DNA from: Saprospiraceae bacterium
Lineage (GTDB): Bacteria > Bacteroidota > Bacteroidia > Chitinophagales > Saprospiraceae
Length of the DNA stretch: 64,000 nucleotides
Assembly (NCBI GenBank): GCA_021299835.1
Contig: JAJTER010000006.1
Location: 1-64,000 of the forward strand
Reading direction: 5' to 3'
Part shown: piece after piece, positions 45,587-54,989 of the stretch
How positions within the stretch are numbered: position 1 is the first letter of the stretch
Layout of the letters: each line of letters opens with the position of its first letter
Notes under the pieces: model-generated
Told to the model about the DNA's origin: nothing
Seen by the model: the letters and a program-made list of their open reading frames with translations, nothing else
The model's database searches: none
Program-made: the position numbers and the translations under genes

Positions 45587-45771
45587 AAAGAAGTAGAAGT
45601 GGTATGTTTGGCGGAGTACTGGCCGGTATTGCAAATAGTACAGGAATTTCCGTTGTACTTTTAAGGGTCTTATTCGTCGTTTTCTTTTTTAGCATAGGTG
45701 GTTTGACCCTTGGAATATCAAAGGGTGTTATGGTTTTAATCTATTTCTTGTTCTGGCTGTTTATGGATTAG
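45583..45771 (+). CDS. Small PspC-domain membrane protein
   Basis: 62 residues: the PspC signature of a basic start, MFGGVLAGIANSTGISVVLLR, then one hydrophobic helix pair ending VLIYFLFWLF. It overlaps the epimerase stop by four bases. PspC domains sense or relay envelope stress, but here it stands alone without a transcription factor; a link to the PspA-like protein at 56197 is possible but unproven. Confidence 0.82.
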   Translation: MKRSRSGMFGGVLAGIANSTGISVVLLRVLFVVFFFSIGGLTLGISKGVMVLIYFLFWLFMD

Positions 45772-45812
45772 ACTTTATTATTATAACTTCGTTCTAAAAA
45801 AAAATATATTTA

Positions 45813-46924
45813 ATGTTAAAATATTCCTCTTTAGCCCTTTTGTTTGTCCTTGTTTATTTTTTACCGTCTTGTAAACAAGAAAATTTAGGAGAACCTAAAA
45901 ACGAAGTAACCTTTAAGGTTATCCAGGATCAAATCCTTACGCCAAGTTGCGCATTATCTGGCTGCCACCAATCGGCTACTGACGGAAGTTTCCAGCAACA
46001 TAAACTCATTTTATCTGAGGGTAATTCCTATCAGAATCTGATAAATAAGATACCTGTAAATATCGCTGCGGCCAATGCAAAGATGATGTTGGTTAAACCC
46101 AATGATGCAGAAAAAAGCTTTTTGTTTCATAAAATGAACTTGACAAATTTGATATCCCTTCAAATTTTGAACGGGAAATATTTATAAGGAAAGTAACACC
46201 TAATACCTCAGCCGTTTATGTTAATAAAATTGAGTTGAAAGGTCGTTCCAATAGTCATCATTTCCTCGTATACGGATTTAATAATCCGTCATTTATACCA
46301 GCAGAAAATAAGGTAAGAGATCTGAGAAACCTGGACGGCTCCCTAAATTTGACCACTTTCGCGGAGATGCAAAACCACTATTTTATTGGTGGAGGTTCAG
46401 ATGTGAACGCTACCGTTACCCTTCCGGAAGGAGCTGCCATAAAGATAGCACCAAATACCCCGGTAGATTTAAATGCCCATTATTTTAATAAAACCAAGTT
46501 AACGCTCCAGGGCGAAAACTATGTGAATTTCCATACAGTACCTGCTTCATCCGTTAAAAATGAAGTTAAAATGCTGGACCTAAATAACACAAGTATTAAT
46601 TTGCCACCCAATCAACGGAAAACCATCACCAAAAACTTTACCTTTCAGGAAAAAACGCATATTTTACTTTTGACTTCACACAATCATAAATTAGGTGAAA
46701 AGTTTGTCATTAAAATATTCGGCGGACCTAGAAATGGGGAGGTGCTATATGAAAATACAGATTGGGAACATCCTCTCACTAAATTATTTTCAAATCCTAT
46801 CATCCTTAACCCGGGAGAAGGTTTGACTTCAGAGGTAACTTACATGAACACAACCAATCGGACCATAACCTTTGGTTTCACCAGTGAAGACGAAATGAAT
46901 ATTATATTTGGGTATTACTATTAA
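45813..46924 (+). pseudogene. Frameshifted type II copper monooxygenase lipoprotein with CX4CH motif
   Basis: Two frames make one gene. Frame one (45813-46187) encodes a lipoprotein signal (lipobox LPSC, Cys20) and a region with a CALSGCH motif (Cys46, Cys51, His52), a CX4CH haem-like site. Near the A-run at 46131-46134 a single missing base shifts reading to the second frame, which is open from about 46133 and ends at 46924. It continues NELDKFDIPSNFER and then shows a PHM/DBH-like copper monooxygenase fold: the HH pair in NSHHFLVYGF, His in LNAHYFN, HxH in SHNHKLGEK, and Met in EDEMNII. Restoring one A rejoins them. A sequencing error and a true pseudogene both fit. Confidence 0.7.
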
Positions 46925-47945
46925 AAGACAATCTGACTAAGAAAGCCATCGTATCTACCCCATCAGCATACTCTGCTAAGGTAGGGTTTTGTGCTTGACC
47001 AAAAGGAATGACATTCATATCAGGAAGCTTTTCCATACCCACAACGCATTGAATTTCGTCTAAAGACGCCATTAAATCTTCAGTTAACTTAGATAAAGAA
47101 GAATAGTATTCATAGTGTAGGGTAGCAATTTTAGAAGAAATAGATTTTTCTTCTGTTACCAAAACACTGCCCGTCATAAAATGAGGCACTTTGTTTAGCA
47201 ACCAAATAGCGGATTGATAATCGAAGTTATTTTTATAGCTATTATGAAGTATGATTTCTTTAAAAGAATGCAATTGGTCTAAAAGCAAGGTAAAATCATA
47301 GTGTTGAGGAACATAGATTTTAGATACATTTCTACACCCCAGTCCGAAATAGGTAAAAATATCCTTTCCAAGGTTCATTAAGTCCTCAGGAGATTCATTT
47401 CCATTCAAAATAGCCACCGCTTGCCTGTTTTTTCGGATAATATGAGGTTTTGAAGAGAAATATTGTTCAAAATACCTTGCTGAATTATTACTACCTGTGG
47501 CAATTACGGCATCATAATCCACGAGCCTATCTACAAAATGAATATAATTTTTAAAACCAGGAGCTAATTCGATCAAAAGCTCAGCTAAAAAAGGTAGTAA
47601 AAAAGGATCTTTATCAGAACATTTTATTAAAGCAATATTACCAGAGATAAGTACGCATAAAAAATCATGAAAGCCGACCAAAGGAATATTTCCAGCAAGA
47701 ATTAATCCAATCTCCTTTGGTTTATCTGACTCCTTTAAATGTGGATACAAATCCATCCACTCATTTAATTTTTGCTCATTTAAAAAAAATTCTACGACGT
47801 TACTTATTGCAAGTTTTTGATTTTCAATAGTAAACCAAGGATTATGCTGATAGACTTTGGTTAGTATACTGTCATAACGTTCAAGGTTATTTTGTAAGAT
47901 TTTACCTAAAGAAACAAAAGCTTGTACTCGATATGCTAAGTTCAT
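46902..47945 (-). CDS. LuxC-like acyl-CoA reductase
   Basis: 347 residues with the aldehyde-dehydrogenase-like LuxC fold. GLILAGNIPLVGFHDFLCVLISGN is the nucleotide region, AVIATGSNNSARYF lies in the middle, and YFGLGCRNVSKIYVP carries the catalytic Cys. It reduces acyl-CoA or acyl-phosphate-type substrates to aldehydes. The usual synthetase partner LuxE is not nearby, so the substrate is unknown. Its 3' end overlaps the copper monooxygenase reading frame by 23 bases, convergent. Confidence 0.85.
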   Translation of the reverse strand: MNLAYRVQAFVSLGKILQNNLERYDSILTKVYQHNPWFTIENQKLAISNVVEFFLNEQKLNEWMDLYPHLKESDKPKEIGLILAGNIPLVGFHDFLCVLISGNIALIKCSDKDPFLLPFLAELLIELAPGFKNYIHFVDRLVDYDAVIATGSNNSARYFEQYFSSKPHIIRKNRQAVAILNGNESPEDLMNLGKDIFTYFGLGCRNVSKIYVPQHYDFTLLLDQLHSFKEIILHNSYKNNFDYQSAIWLLNKVPHFMTGSVLVTEEKSISSKIATLHYEYYSSLSKLTEDLMASLDEIQCVVGMEKLPDMNVIPFGQAQNPTLAEYADGVDTMAFLVRLSFNSNTQI

Positions 47946-47958
47946 AAAACGACTGGAT

Positions 47959-48519
47959 TTATTTTTTCAAAAGATAAGGAAGCTGGTTATCTTCACAAAA
48001 AGAGTTCCAACCATCGACACCTAATGCATTAAGATTAGCTATGTTTATGCCAGGAATTTTCAGCGTATCACCGTAATGTAGCCCTGCCTTTTGAATACTC
48101 TCTGACCTGATAATGTGGATTAATGGAAAAGGAGATCGATTGGTAACATTAGACAAATCATTGGGTTGACTTCCTTCAAATTGGTAGGCAGGATGAAAAG
48201 AAGCCAATTGAAACTCTTCCTCAAATTGATTTTTTTCCAAAAAAGATTGAAGCAAGGCTACAAAAGAAAGATAATCGTCAAAATCCTGAAAAGAATGTGG
48301 ATAAATAATAAAGGCCGTTTCCAAAACTTCAGCAGGCTCCTCTTGAAGTTCCCTCAAAACAGCAAAAAATTGTTTTAAAAGAACAGAAATATCAGCATCT
48401 ACTTGCACCAGATAGGCTATTTTATCAGTATTGAAGGGTTTAGCAGCGAAGGGACAAAAGTTCAAACCTATGACCACCTTTTCGATCCAATCTTTTACTA
48501 ACTCCTTTTCATTTTCCAT
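47959..48519 (-). CDS. DUF1415 family protein
   Basis: 186 residues with the family signature VKDWIEKVVIGLNFCPFA near the N-terminus (conserved Cys) and the SPFPLIHIIRS motif near 145. No biochemical function is known. It is 13 bases from the acyl-CoA reductase start and 12 from the RluD stop, in a tight minus-strand set. Confidence 0.85.
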   Translation of the reverse strand: MENEKELVKDWIEKVVIGLNFCPFAAKPFNTDKIAYLVQVDADISVLLKQFFAVLRELQEEPAEVLETAFIIYPHSFQDFDDYLSFVALLQSFLEKNQFEEEFQLASFHPAYQFEGSQPNDLSNVTNRSPFPLIHIIRSESIQKAGLHYGDTLKIPGINIANLNALGVDGWNSFCEDNQLPYLLKK

Positions 48520-48531
48520 AATTAAAATAGA

Positions 48532-49572
48532 TTAGTCCCTTCTTGACAAATAATATTTTCTCCAACGCTGCAAACATTCTTCAAAATCAGCCGGCAGATC
48601 ACTTTCAAAACGAACGAATTCTTTCGTTGTGGGGTGAATAAAACCTAAAGTTTTAGCATGCAAAGCCTGTCTGGGTAAAACATTAAAGGTGTTGTTCACA
48701 AAATCTTTATACTTTGAAAAGGGAGTTCCTTTTACAATCCGGGATCCACCATATTTTTCATCATTAAAGAGCGGATGACCTATATAATTAAAATGGACTC
48801 TAATTTGGTGTGTTCTTCCCGTTTCCAGATTACATTTCACCAAAGAAACATAATAATAATCTTCCAGTGTCTCATAATGAGTCAACGCCCATTTACCCTC
48901 ATCTCCTTCAGGATAAACCTGGTAACTTTTCCTATCTCTGGGATGCCTGCCAATATTCCCTTCTATTTTACCTTTTGCAGGTTCGGGCGCGCCCCATACT
49001 AAGGCATAATAAGTTCTTTCAATGGTATGATCGGAGAATTGTTTAGCTAAAAAAGTTAGGGCATAATCATTTTTGGCAATGACCAACAAGCCTGAGGTAT
49101 TTTTATCAATGCGATGAACTAATCCTACTCTATTTTGAAATGATTCAGCATCTTCCGTTAAATGATCTACGCCCAAATAGAAAGCCAGACCATTTACCAG
49201 GGTCCCATCCCAATTTCCAACCCCGGGATGAACAACCAGACCAGGCTGTTTATTTATAATCAGAATATCATCATCCTCATAAATTATTTGAAGAGGAATA
49301 TATTGCGGCTGAATTTTACCTGCATCTTCCTCTGAAAAGTGTCTGGGAAAAACGGCAGAAATTAAATTACCTGGTCTAATTTTATAATTTGACTTAACAG
49401 GCAAATCATTAACCAATACAGATTCCGCTTTAATAGCTTGTTGAATTCTATTTCTCGAAATTTTTCCGAGTCTATCTGAAAGATATTTATCTATTCTAAC
49501 AGCCTCCTGTTTAGGATCAATCTGCAGGGAGAGGCGTTGGAAAAAATCGTCCTCATTTTCGGTTTCAATCAA
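48532..49572 (-). CDS. rluD: RluD-type 23S rRNA pseudouridine synthase
   Basis: An N-terminal S4 RNA-binding domain (about 20-80, RIDKYLSDRLGKISRNRIQQ) is followed by the RluA-type catalytic domain, with the nucleophile Asp in VGLVHRIDKNTSGLLVIAK and the closing motif LETGRTHQIRVH. RluD makes pseudouridines 1911, 1915 and 1917 of 23S rRNA. The frame opens at 49626 with a TTG that overlaps the upstream stop and adds 18 hydrophobic residues unlike the family. A second TTG at 49572 gives the usual N-terminus and is preferred, without clear ribosome-site support. 346 residues. Confidence 0.92.
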   Translation of the reverse strand: MIETENEDDFFQRLSLQIDPKQEAVRIDKYLSDRLGKISRNRIQQAIKAESVLVNDLPVKSNYKIRPGNLISAVFPRHFSEEDAGKIQPQYIPLQIIYEDDDILIINKQPGLVVHPGVGNWDGTLVNGLAFYLGVDHLTEDAESFQNRVGLVHRIDKNTSGLLVIAKNDYALTFLAKQFSDHTIERTYYALVWGAPEPAKGKIEGNIGRHPRDRKSYQVYPEGDEGKWALTHYETLEDYYYVSLVKCNLETGRTHQIRVHFNYIGHPLFNDEKYGGSRIVKGTPFSKYKDFVNNTFNVLPRQALHAKTLGFIHPTTKEFVRFESDLPADFEECLQRWRKYYLSRRD

Positions 49573-49622
49573 AGTAGCAAAATTATTACGAATAAAAAAC
49601 AAAAATAGGCAATTCAACGCAA

Positions 49623-50354
49623 TCAAAACCTATTTTCGAGATAAAAGGGTAAAACCTTATGCCATGTTGGCCAATCATGAGGCATGTCATTACCCCATAT
49701 AGCTAATTCGTGGTTAATTCCTTTTGCATTAAATACCTCTGATAAGCGTCGGCTTGCCTCAGGCATTTCATAACTACCTGATCCTGAAATAATATGTATA
49801 TTTTTTCTATTTCTTAATAGAGATAAAGTATAATCATCGTTTAAATTTGGTAAATAAGCCATTGGATTATTAAAATAAACATCCTGATCATAATACCCCT
49901 TAGTATATGATTGAAGATTATAATCGCCGGACATACCAATAACCCCGTTTATCAGATCGGGTCTTTTCAAGAACAAATTTACGGCATGGAGTGCACCAAA
50001 AGATGCTCCTGAAACAACAATCGGTGTTTCAGGAGAAGTTTTACTCTTTATATAGGGAAGAACCTCATTAAAGACATAATCATTAAATTGATTGTGCCGA
50101 ATAGATTTATCTCTTGGAGGCATAGAATGATTCAACCAGCTTTCATTATTAATGCTATTTATAGAAAAGACTTTTACCTTTCCGGCATTGATAAGTGAAG
50201 CTATAGAATGAATGAGACTAAATCGTTCATATTCAAGAAAATCAGCCGCAGCGGTTGGAAGCATTAACAGAGAAAACCCGTAATGACCATAAACCGCTAT
50301 ATTCATCTGTTTGTGGAGAGAAGGGCTATACCAACTGTCTATAAACTTTTGCAT
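49623..50354 (-). CDS. Esterase-D-like alpha/beta hydrolase
   Basis: 243 residues. The nucleophile elbow is GASFGALHA near residue 125, and the likely catalytic His is in DMPHDWPTWHKVLPF. The N-terminus has no signal, so it is cytoplasmic. It resembles the putative esterase family (PF00756 style), but the substrate is unknown. It lies 8 bases downstream of the acyl-CoA dehydrogenase stop and ends directly at the start region of rluD. Confidence 0.8.
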   Translation of the reverse strand: MQKFIDSWYSPSLHKQMNIAVYGHYGFSLLMLPTAAADFLEYERFSLIHSIASLINAGKVKVFSINSINNESWLNHSMPPRDKSIRHNQFNDYVFNEVLPYIKSKTSPETPIVVSGASFGALHAVNLFLKRPDLINGVIGMSGDYNLQSYTKGYYDQDVYFNNPMAYLPNLNDDYTLSLLRNRKNIHIISGSGSYEMPEASRRLSEVFNAKGINHELAIWGNDMPHDWPTWHKVLPFYLENRF

Positions 50355-50362
50355 ACCTATAA

Positions 50363-52183
50363 TTAGTCTGGGAAAGCCTCATCCTCTGCGAGGGTTAAAA
50401 CCTCATCAGATTGAATAATTTTAAAAATACTTTTGTTTCTGGCTAATTCATATTTATAGAAAAAGCGCATGGTATGAAGTTTATTTTTCAACATAGATGC
50501 TGAAAAGGCTGCATCGGACGATTTTAACGCATTCGATGCTGTAATACCTATTTTCAACCATTGCCAGGCAACCACAATAGTACCAATCGCCTCCATAAAC
50601 AAGGTGGCATCGGAAACAAATTTCTCCGTTTCCCCTTTCATGGCTATCGGAATGAGGTGAGCCAGCGTAGCTTCAACCAAAGGTAATTGATCCTCCAGTT
50701 CTTTTGCTGTTGCCATCAAACGCTCATCCATTTTACCCTCTGAGATAGTATTTTGCATTTCTGCCAACATCGTTTTAAGTACCAGGCCATTTTCCATCAG
50801 GACTTTTCTACCTAAAAGATCTAAGGATTGAATACCCGTTGTTCCCTCATAAATAGACATGATACGAATGTCTCTGTAGTATTGCTGGAGGATGAAATCG
50901 GCACAGAAACCGTAACCGCCTAAAATCTGAAGACCATTATCTACGGCCAATTTGCCCTTTTCCGACGGATAGGTTTTTGTGATTGGAGTTAAGAATTCCA
51001 ATAACAGATTCCAGTGATTATTATTTTCTTTTTCAGAAATTTCCCGGTCGTGATAAATAGAAGATTGCAGTATAAGAGAAAGAGAACCCTCATAAATAGC
51101 TTTTTGCAAAAAGAGCATTCTTCTTACATCGGGATGATTAATGATTAAAGTAGGCCCTGCGGCTTCATCTTTCCGTCCACCACTTAGCAACCTTCTTCCT
51201 TGCTGTCTTTCCTGAGCATATTGCAGAGAGGCATAATAGGCAGCAGAAGCAATGGCTGCCCCACCTCTTCCAACAGCAATTCTTGCATCATTCATCATTT
51301 GGAACATATACAAGAGGCCCTTATTTTCTTCTCCAACCAGATAACCAGTACATTGATCATTATCGCCAAAGACTAAATGGGCGGTACAATATCCTCGTTG
51401 ACCCATTTTCTGAAAATCTCCTGCGGTAATAACGTCATTATCTACTAAGGTCTGATCGGGTGAAATTTTATATTTTGGCACTATAAACAGCGAAATTCCT
51501 TTAGTTCCAGCAGGTGCACCTTCAATTCTTGCCAATAAAAGATGAATAATATTGCCCGCAAATTCGTGGTCACCACCCGAAATAAAAATTTTATGTCCCT
51601 TTATACGATAAGTGCCATCGTCTGTGAGTTTTGCCGAACACTTTATATCCGAAAGGCCGCTACCTGCCTGAGGTTCAGAAAGACACATGGTGCCACTACA
51701 CATGGTGCCACTCCATTCTCCGGATAACATGTTGGGCACATATTGGTCATGATATTTTTTATCAGCAAAGGAGGAAATCAGGTGGGCAGCCCCAGCGGTC
51801 AAACCTGCATAACCAGGAATATGATTATTTGCTGCTTCCATAATAAAATAAGCCGCATGCATCACGGTGGCAGGTAATTGAAGCCCACCCATGGCTTCAT
51901 CAAAAGAAGCACCAATAATACCCAGTTCCCCTTGTTTTATTAAAATATCTTTGATTTTTGGATGCACATGGATTTTACCCTCTGAAAATTTAGCAGGTTT
52001 TTCATCCATCTCTTTAAAGATTGGATATAAGTCCTGGTCTGAAAAATCAGCTACGGATTGTAAAAAAAGGAGGATAGATTCTTTATCGAAAGCATTATAT
52101 CGCTCATTTAAAAGCAGTTCCTCTAATTTATGAACATTGAACATCAGAAACTTAAGCGTTTCCATATTAAAATAAGCCGCCAT
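50363..52183 (-). CDS. Acyl-CoA dehydrogenase with an in-frame five-residue duplication
   Basis: 606 residues. FAD and substrate motifs include MLSGEWSG..CLSEPQAGSG, MGQRGYCTAHLVF, DNGLQILGGYGFC and RIMSIYEGTTGIQSLDLLGRK with the catalytic Glu. The length and long C-terminal tail fit the 600-residue acyl-CoA dehydrogenases of Bacteroidota, which act in fatty-acid oxidation. Near residues 158-167 the normally single SGTMC is present twice, from a 15-base repeat at 51683-51712. This may alter the flavin-facing loop. Confidence 0.9.
   Translation of the reverse strand: MAAYFNMETLKFLMFNVHKLEELLLNERYNAFDKESILLFLQSVADFSDQDLYPIFKEMDEKPAKFSEGKIHVHPKIKDILIKQGELGIIGASFDEAMGGLQLPATVMHAAYFIMEAANNHIPGYAGLTAGAAHLISSFADKKYHDQYVPNMLSGEWSGTMCSGTMCLSEPQAGSGLSDIKCSAKLTDDGTYRIKGHKIFISGGDHEFAGNIIHLLLARIEGAPAGTKGISLFIVPKYKISPDQTLVDNDVITAGDFQKMGQRGYCTAHLVFGDNDQCTGYLVGEENKGLLYMFQMMNDARIAVGRGGAAIASAAYYASLQYAQERQQGRRLLSGGRKDEAAGPTLIINHPDVRRMLFLQKAIYEGSLSLILQSSIYHDREISEKENNNHWNLLLEFLTPITKTYPSEKGKLAVDNGLQILGGYGFCADFILQQYYRDIRIMSIYEGTTGIQSLDLLGRKVLMENGLVLKTMLAEMQNTISEGKMDERLMATAKELEDQLPLVEATLAHLIPIAMKGETEKFVSDATLFMEAIGTIVVAWQWLKIGITASNALKSSDAAFSASMLKNKLHTMRFFYKYELARNKSIFKIIQSDEVLTLAEDEAFPD
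51683..51712 (-). repeat. Exact 15-base tandem duplication inside the acyl-CoA dehydrogenase gene
   Basis: ACACATGGTGCCACT occurs twice without a gap (51683-51697, 51698-51712). It keeps the reading frame and doubles a five-residue motif in a normally invariant part of the enzyme. Replication slippage is the simplest cause. Confidence 0.9.
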
Positions 52184-52235
52184 AGTGTTTTTATTTGTAA
52201 AAATAGCGAATTTTCGCTAAAATTCAAACTTTAAT

Positions 52236-53861
52236 TTACCCCATAAAAGGATATCTATAATCTGTAGGAGGATTAAAGTTCTCTTTAATGGTTCTTGGAG
52301 AAACCCAACGCCAAAGATTAATAATCGAACCTGCTTTATCATTCGTTCCTGAGGAACGTGCGCCACCAAATGGTTGTTGCCCAACGACAGCACCGGTAGG
52401 TTTATCATTGATATAGAAATTACCCGCTGCATTTCTAAGTAAGTTATTTGCCAGGGTCAAAGCCTGCTGATCTGAAGCGAAAACGGCTCCTGTCAAAGCA
52501 TACGGAGATGTTTCATCCACTAATTTAAGTGTTTCCTCATATTCGCTATCGGGATAAACATACATAGTCAGTACCGGCCCAAAGATTTCTTCCTCCATTA
52601 AAAAATGGTGAGGATTTTCAACTACGAATATGGTAGGATCAATAAAATAACCTACAGATTTATCATAATTTCCACCCGCGATTAAACTGACTGTTTTGTC
52701 ACTTTTACCTTTATCTATATATCCGACAATTTTATCAAAGGATTTTTCGTCAATCACCGCATTGATAAAATGACTATAATCGAGTGGAGAGCCCATTTTA
52801 AAGGATTGCACCATAGGAACAAGAATGTCTTTCAGTTCATTCCAAATGGATTGGGGTATATAAGCTCTGGAAGCTGCTGAACATTTTTGACCTTGAAACT
52901 CAAAAGCACCTCTTGCCAGGGCCACGGCCAATGCCTGAACGGAAGCACTGGAATGTGCTATCACAAAATCCTTTCCTCCTGTTTCACCAACTATTCTTGG
53001 GTAGGATTTATATTTTGGCAGATTTCCTGCTATTTTTTGCCATAGATTATTGAAAACAGAAGTACTGCCTGTAAAATGCAATCCGGCAAAATCTCTATGT
53101 TCAAAAATAACTTCACCAGCAACAGGACCAGAAACCACCACCATATTAATTACGCCATCGGGAAGACCTGCCATTTTAAGCACTTCCATAATCACTGCGG
53201 CAGAATACACCTGATTTTCAGCGGGTTTCCAAACCACCACATTTCCCATAAGAGCTGGGGCAGCGGGTAAATTACCTGCAATGGAGGTAAAGTTGAAAGG
53301 AGTTAGAGCAAAGATAAATCCTTCTAAAGCTCTGAATTCCAATTTATTCCAGACTAACGGAGCAGAAATAGGCTGTTCCATATAAATCTGGGTCATAAAT
53401 TTCACATTAAATCGGAAAAAATCAGCCAATTCAGCCACAGCATCTATTTCCGCCTGATAAATATTTTTAGATTGACAGAGCATGGTCGCCGCATTCATTT
53501 TTGCTCTAAAAGGCCCGCTTAATAAATCTGCCGCTTTTAAAAAGATAGCTGCCCTTTGTTCCCAAGGCGTAGATTCCCAGGAATGTTTGGCCTTCAGCGC
53601 TGACTGTATAGCCTTTTCAACATGGCTTCTATTTCCTTTATAGTAATAACCGATAGTAAGTTTATGATCATGTGGAGGACAAATAGCTAATTTATCCCCA
53701 TCAAAAACCTCCTCGCCACCAATAAATTGAGGGATATCTATTTTTTTTGAAAGTAACTCGGTAAGCGCCGAATCTAACGCTTTCCTTTCCGATGAACCCG
53801 TTGCATAATTTAGAACCGGTTCATTTTTTATTTCTGGAAGGGTAAAAAGGGCATTGGCCAT
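52236..53861 (-). CDS. pruA: L-glutamate gamma-semialdehyde (1-pyrroline-5-carboxylate) dehydrogenase
   Basis: 541 residues of the aldehyde-dehydrogenase superfamily, RocA/PruA type. The catalytic Cys is in FEFQGQKCSAASRAYIP; the catalytic Glu is in IVGETGGKDFVIAH; the NAD site lies near HFTGST. It oxidises glutamate semialdehyde to glutamate, the second step of proline breakdown. No proline dehydrogenase is next to it. It is followed by the acyl-CoA dehydrogenase gene after 52 bases. Confidence 0.94.
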   Translation of the reverse strand: MANALFTLPEIKNEPVLNYATGSSERKALDSALTELLSKKIDIPQFIGGEEVFDGDKLAICPPHDHKLTIGYYYKGNRSHVEKAIQSALKAKHSWESTPWEQRAAIFLKAADLLSGPFRAKMNAATMLCQSKNIYQAEIDAVAELADFFRFNVKFMTQIYMEQPISAPLVWNKLEFRALEGFIFALTPFNFTSIAGNLPAAPALMGNVVVWKPAENQVYSAAVIMEVLKMAGLPDGVINMVVVSGPVAGEVIFEHRDFAGLHFTGSTSVFNNLWQKIAGNLPKYKSYPRIVGETGGKDFVIAHSSASVQALAVALARGAFEFQGQKCSAASRAYIPQSIWNELKDILVPMVQSFKMGSPLDYSHFINAVIDEKSFDKIVGYIDKGKSDKTVSLIAGGNYDKSVGYFIDPTIFVVENPHHFLMEEEIFGPVLTMYVYPDSEYEETLKLVDETSPYALTGAVFASDQQALTLANNLLRNAAGNFYINDKPTGAVVGQQPFGGARSSGTNDKAGSIINLWRWVSPRTIKENFNPPTDYRYPFMG

Positions 53862-53887
53862 AATATTTGGTTTTAAAGTATAAGGTT

Positions 53888-54361
53888 TTATCTTAAAAAA
53901 GGTTGAATAACTATTTTTTCAGGTAAAAAAGAAATTGCGTCTCCCCCACCCTTTATAATTTCGCGAACAATGGTTGAGCTGATATGACTGAATGCTGGTT
54001 GGCTAATCAAAAAAATGGTTTCAAGACCATTCCCAACGATATGATTAAGTTGAGAAATGGTTTTTTCATAATCGAAATCGGAGGCATTTCTTAAACCTCT
54101 GATCAGGTATTTAGCTCCAATTCTGGAACAGTAGTGGGCGGTAAGATTTTCAAAACTCCCAATTTCAATCTTAGGTTCGTCCCTAAAAACCTGATCCAAC
54201 CATTTCAATCGGTCGGGAAGGGGAAATAATGTTTTCTTTTGATCATTAACCCCCACCGCAACGATAATCTTATCGAAAAATGGCAAAGCCCTCATGACAA
54301 TATCAACATGCCCAACAGTGATAGGATCAAATGACCCTGGAAATACAGCAATTTTTTCCAT
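53888..54361 (-). CDS. coaD: Phosphopantetheine adenylyltransferase
   Basis: 157 residues, normal for the family. The nucleotidyltransferase motifs are AVFPGSFDPITVGHVDI (TxGH signature) and HISSTIVREII (the ISSTxxR loop), with YLIRGLRNASDFDYE between. It transfers AMP from ATP to 4'-phosphopantetheine in coenzyme A synthesis, in the cytoplasm. It lies 26 bases upstream of pruA. Confidence 0.97.
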   Translation of the reverse strand: MEKIAVFPGSFDPITVGHVDIVMRALPFFDKIIVAVGVNDQKKTLFPLPDRLKWLDQVFRDEPKIEIGSFENLTAHYCSRIGAKYLIRGLRNASDFDYEKTISQLNHIVGNGLETIFLISQPAFSHISSTIVREIIKGGGDAISFLPEKIVIQPFLR

Positions 54362-54397
54362 GACAGATTTATGAATACCAAAGATAAACCAAGGTAT

Positions 54398-54961
54398 CTA
54401 ATTTTCAAGTATTTGGAAGGAATCGAAAAATTTATCTGTATCCATATTTGAAGCCAATGATTTAAAGGTGATGGTTTGGATAGCAAAATACCTGTTTTTC
54501 ATTAAATAGGCCTTTGTCTTTATGACCGCCGTATCATTTTTATAATGTATCCGCCAAAACTGGCCTGGTAAAGTATTTAACTTGATTGGAGAGAAATAAA
54601 TAACCTTTCCATTGATGCTAAAAGCGGCTTCATTCCTTGTTGACTCAAAAAAATCACTGACAAAAGATTCATCTTTGGCATCGAGTGCCCCCTCTGGGTA
54701 ATCGCAATACTGAACCATGTACATAAAGTTTGACTGTCCACTATTAGCGGAAGGTTGGAAATAAAAAGTATGCATAACGAGAGGGCCTAAAGGCGTATTG
54801 GAACTATCTATTTTTTCACGAAGTTCCCCTGGCACGGTAACAACAAATTTGCCATTATCTGACTTAAACTTGAACCAATCAAGCTTTATTTCAGGACTTT
54901 GCTGTGCATTCATCGAAAAAAAAATAAGTGACAGACCAAAAAGAAGTATGAATCGATACAT
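54398..54961 (-). CDS. Secreted protein of unknown function
   Basis: 187 residues with a signal peptide ending at MNAQQ (about 20). The mature part begins WFKFKSDNGKFVVTVPGE, a style seen in DUF1795/PsbP-like lipid- or ligand-binding proteins; no catalytic motif is seen. It has only one visible cysteine in the mature part. The gene lies 36 bases before coaD and is divergent from purE. Confidence 0.65.
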   Translation of the reverse strand: MYRFILLFGLSLIFFSMNAQQSPEIKLDWFKFKSDNGKFVVTVPGELREKIDSSNTPLGPLVMHTFYFQPSANSGQSNFMYMVQYCDYPEGALDAKDESFVSDFFESTRNEAAFSINGKVIYFSPIKLNTLPGQFWRIHYKNDTAVIKTKAYLMKNRYFAIQTITFKSLASNMDTDKFFDSFQILEN

Positions 54962-54989
54962 AAAATAGTAGTTTTACGAAAAAAAACAA

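Noticed and set aside
49573..49626. TTG start of rluD overlapping the upstream stop
   Set aside because: Adds 18 hydrophobic residues not seen in the family; a downstream TTG is preferred, although this remains uncertain.
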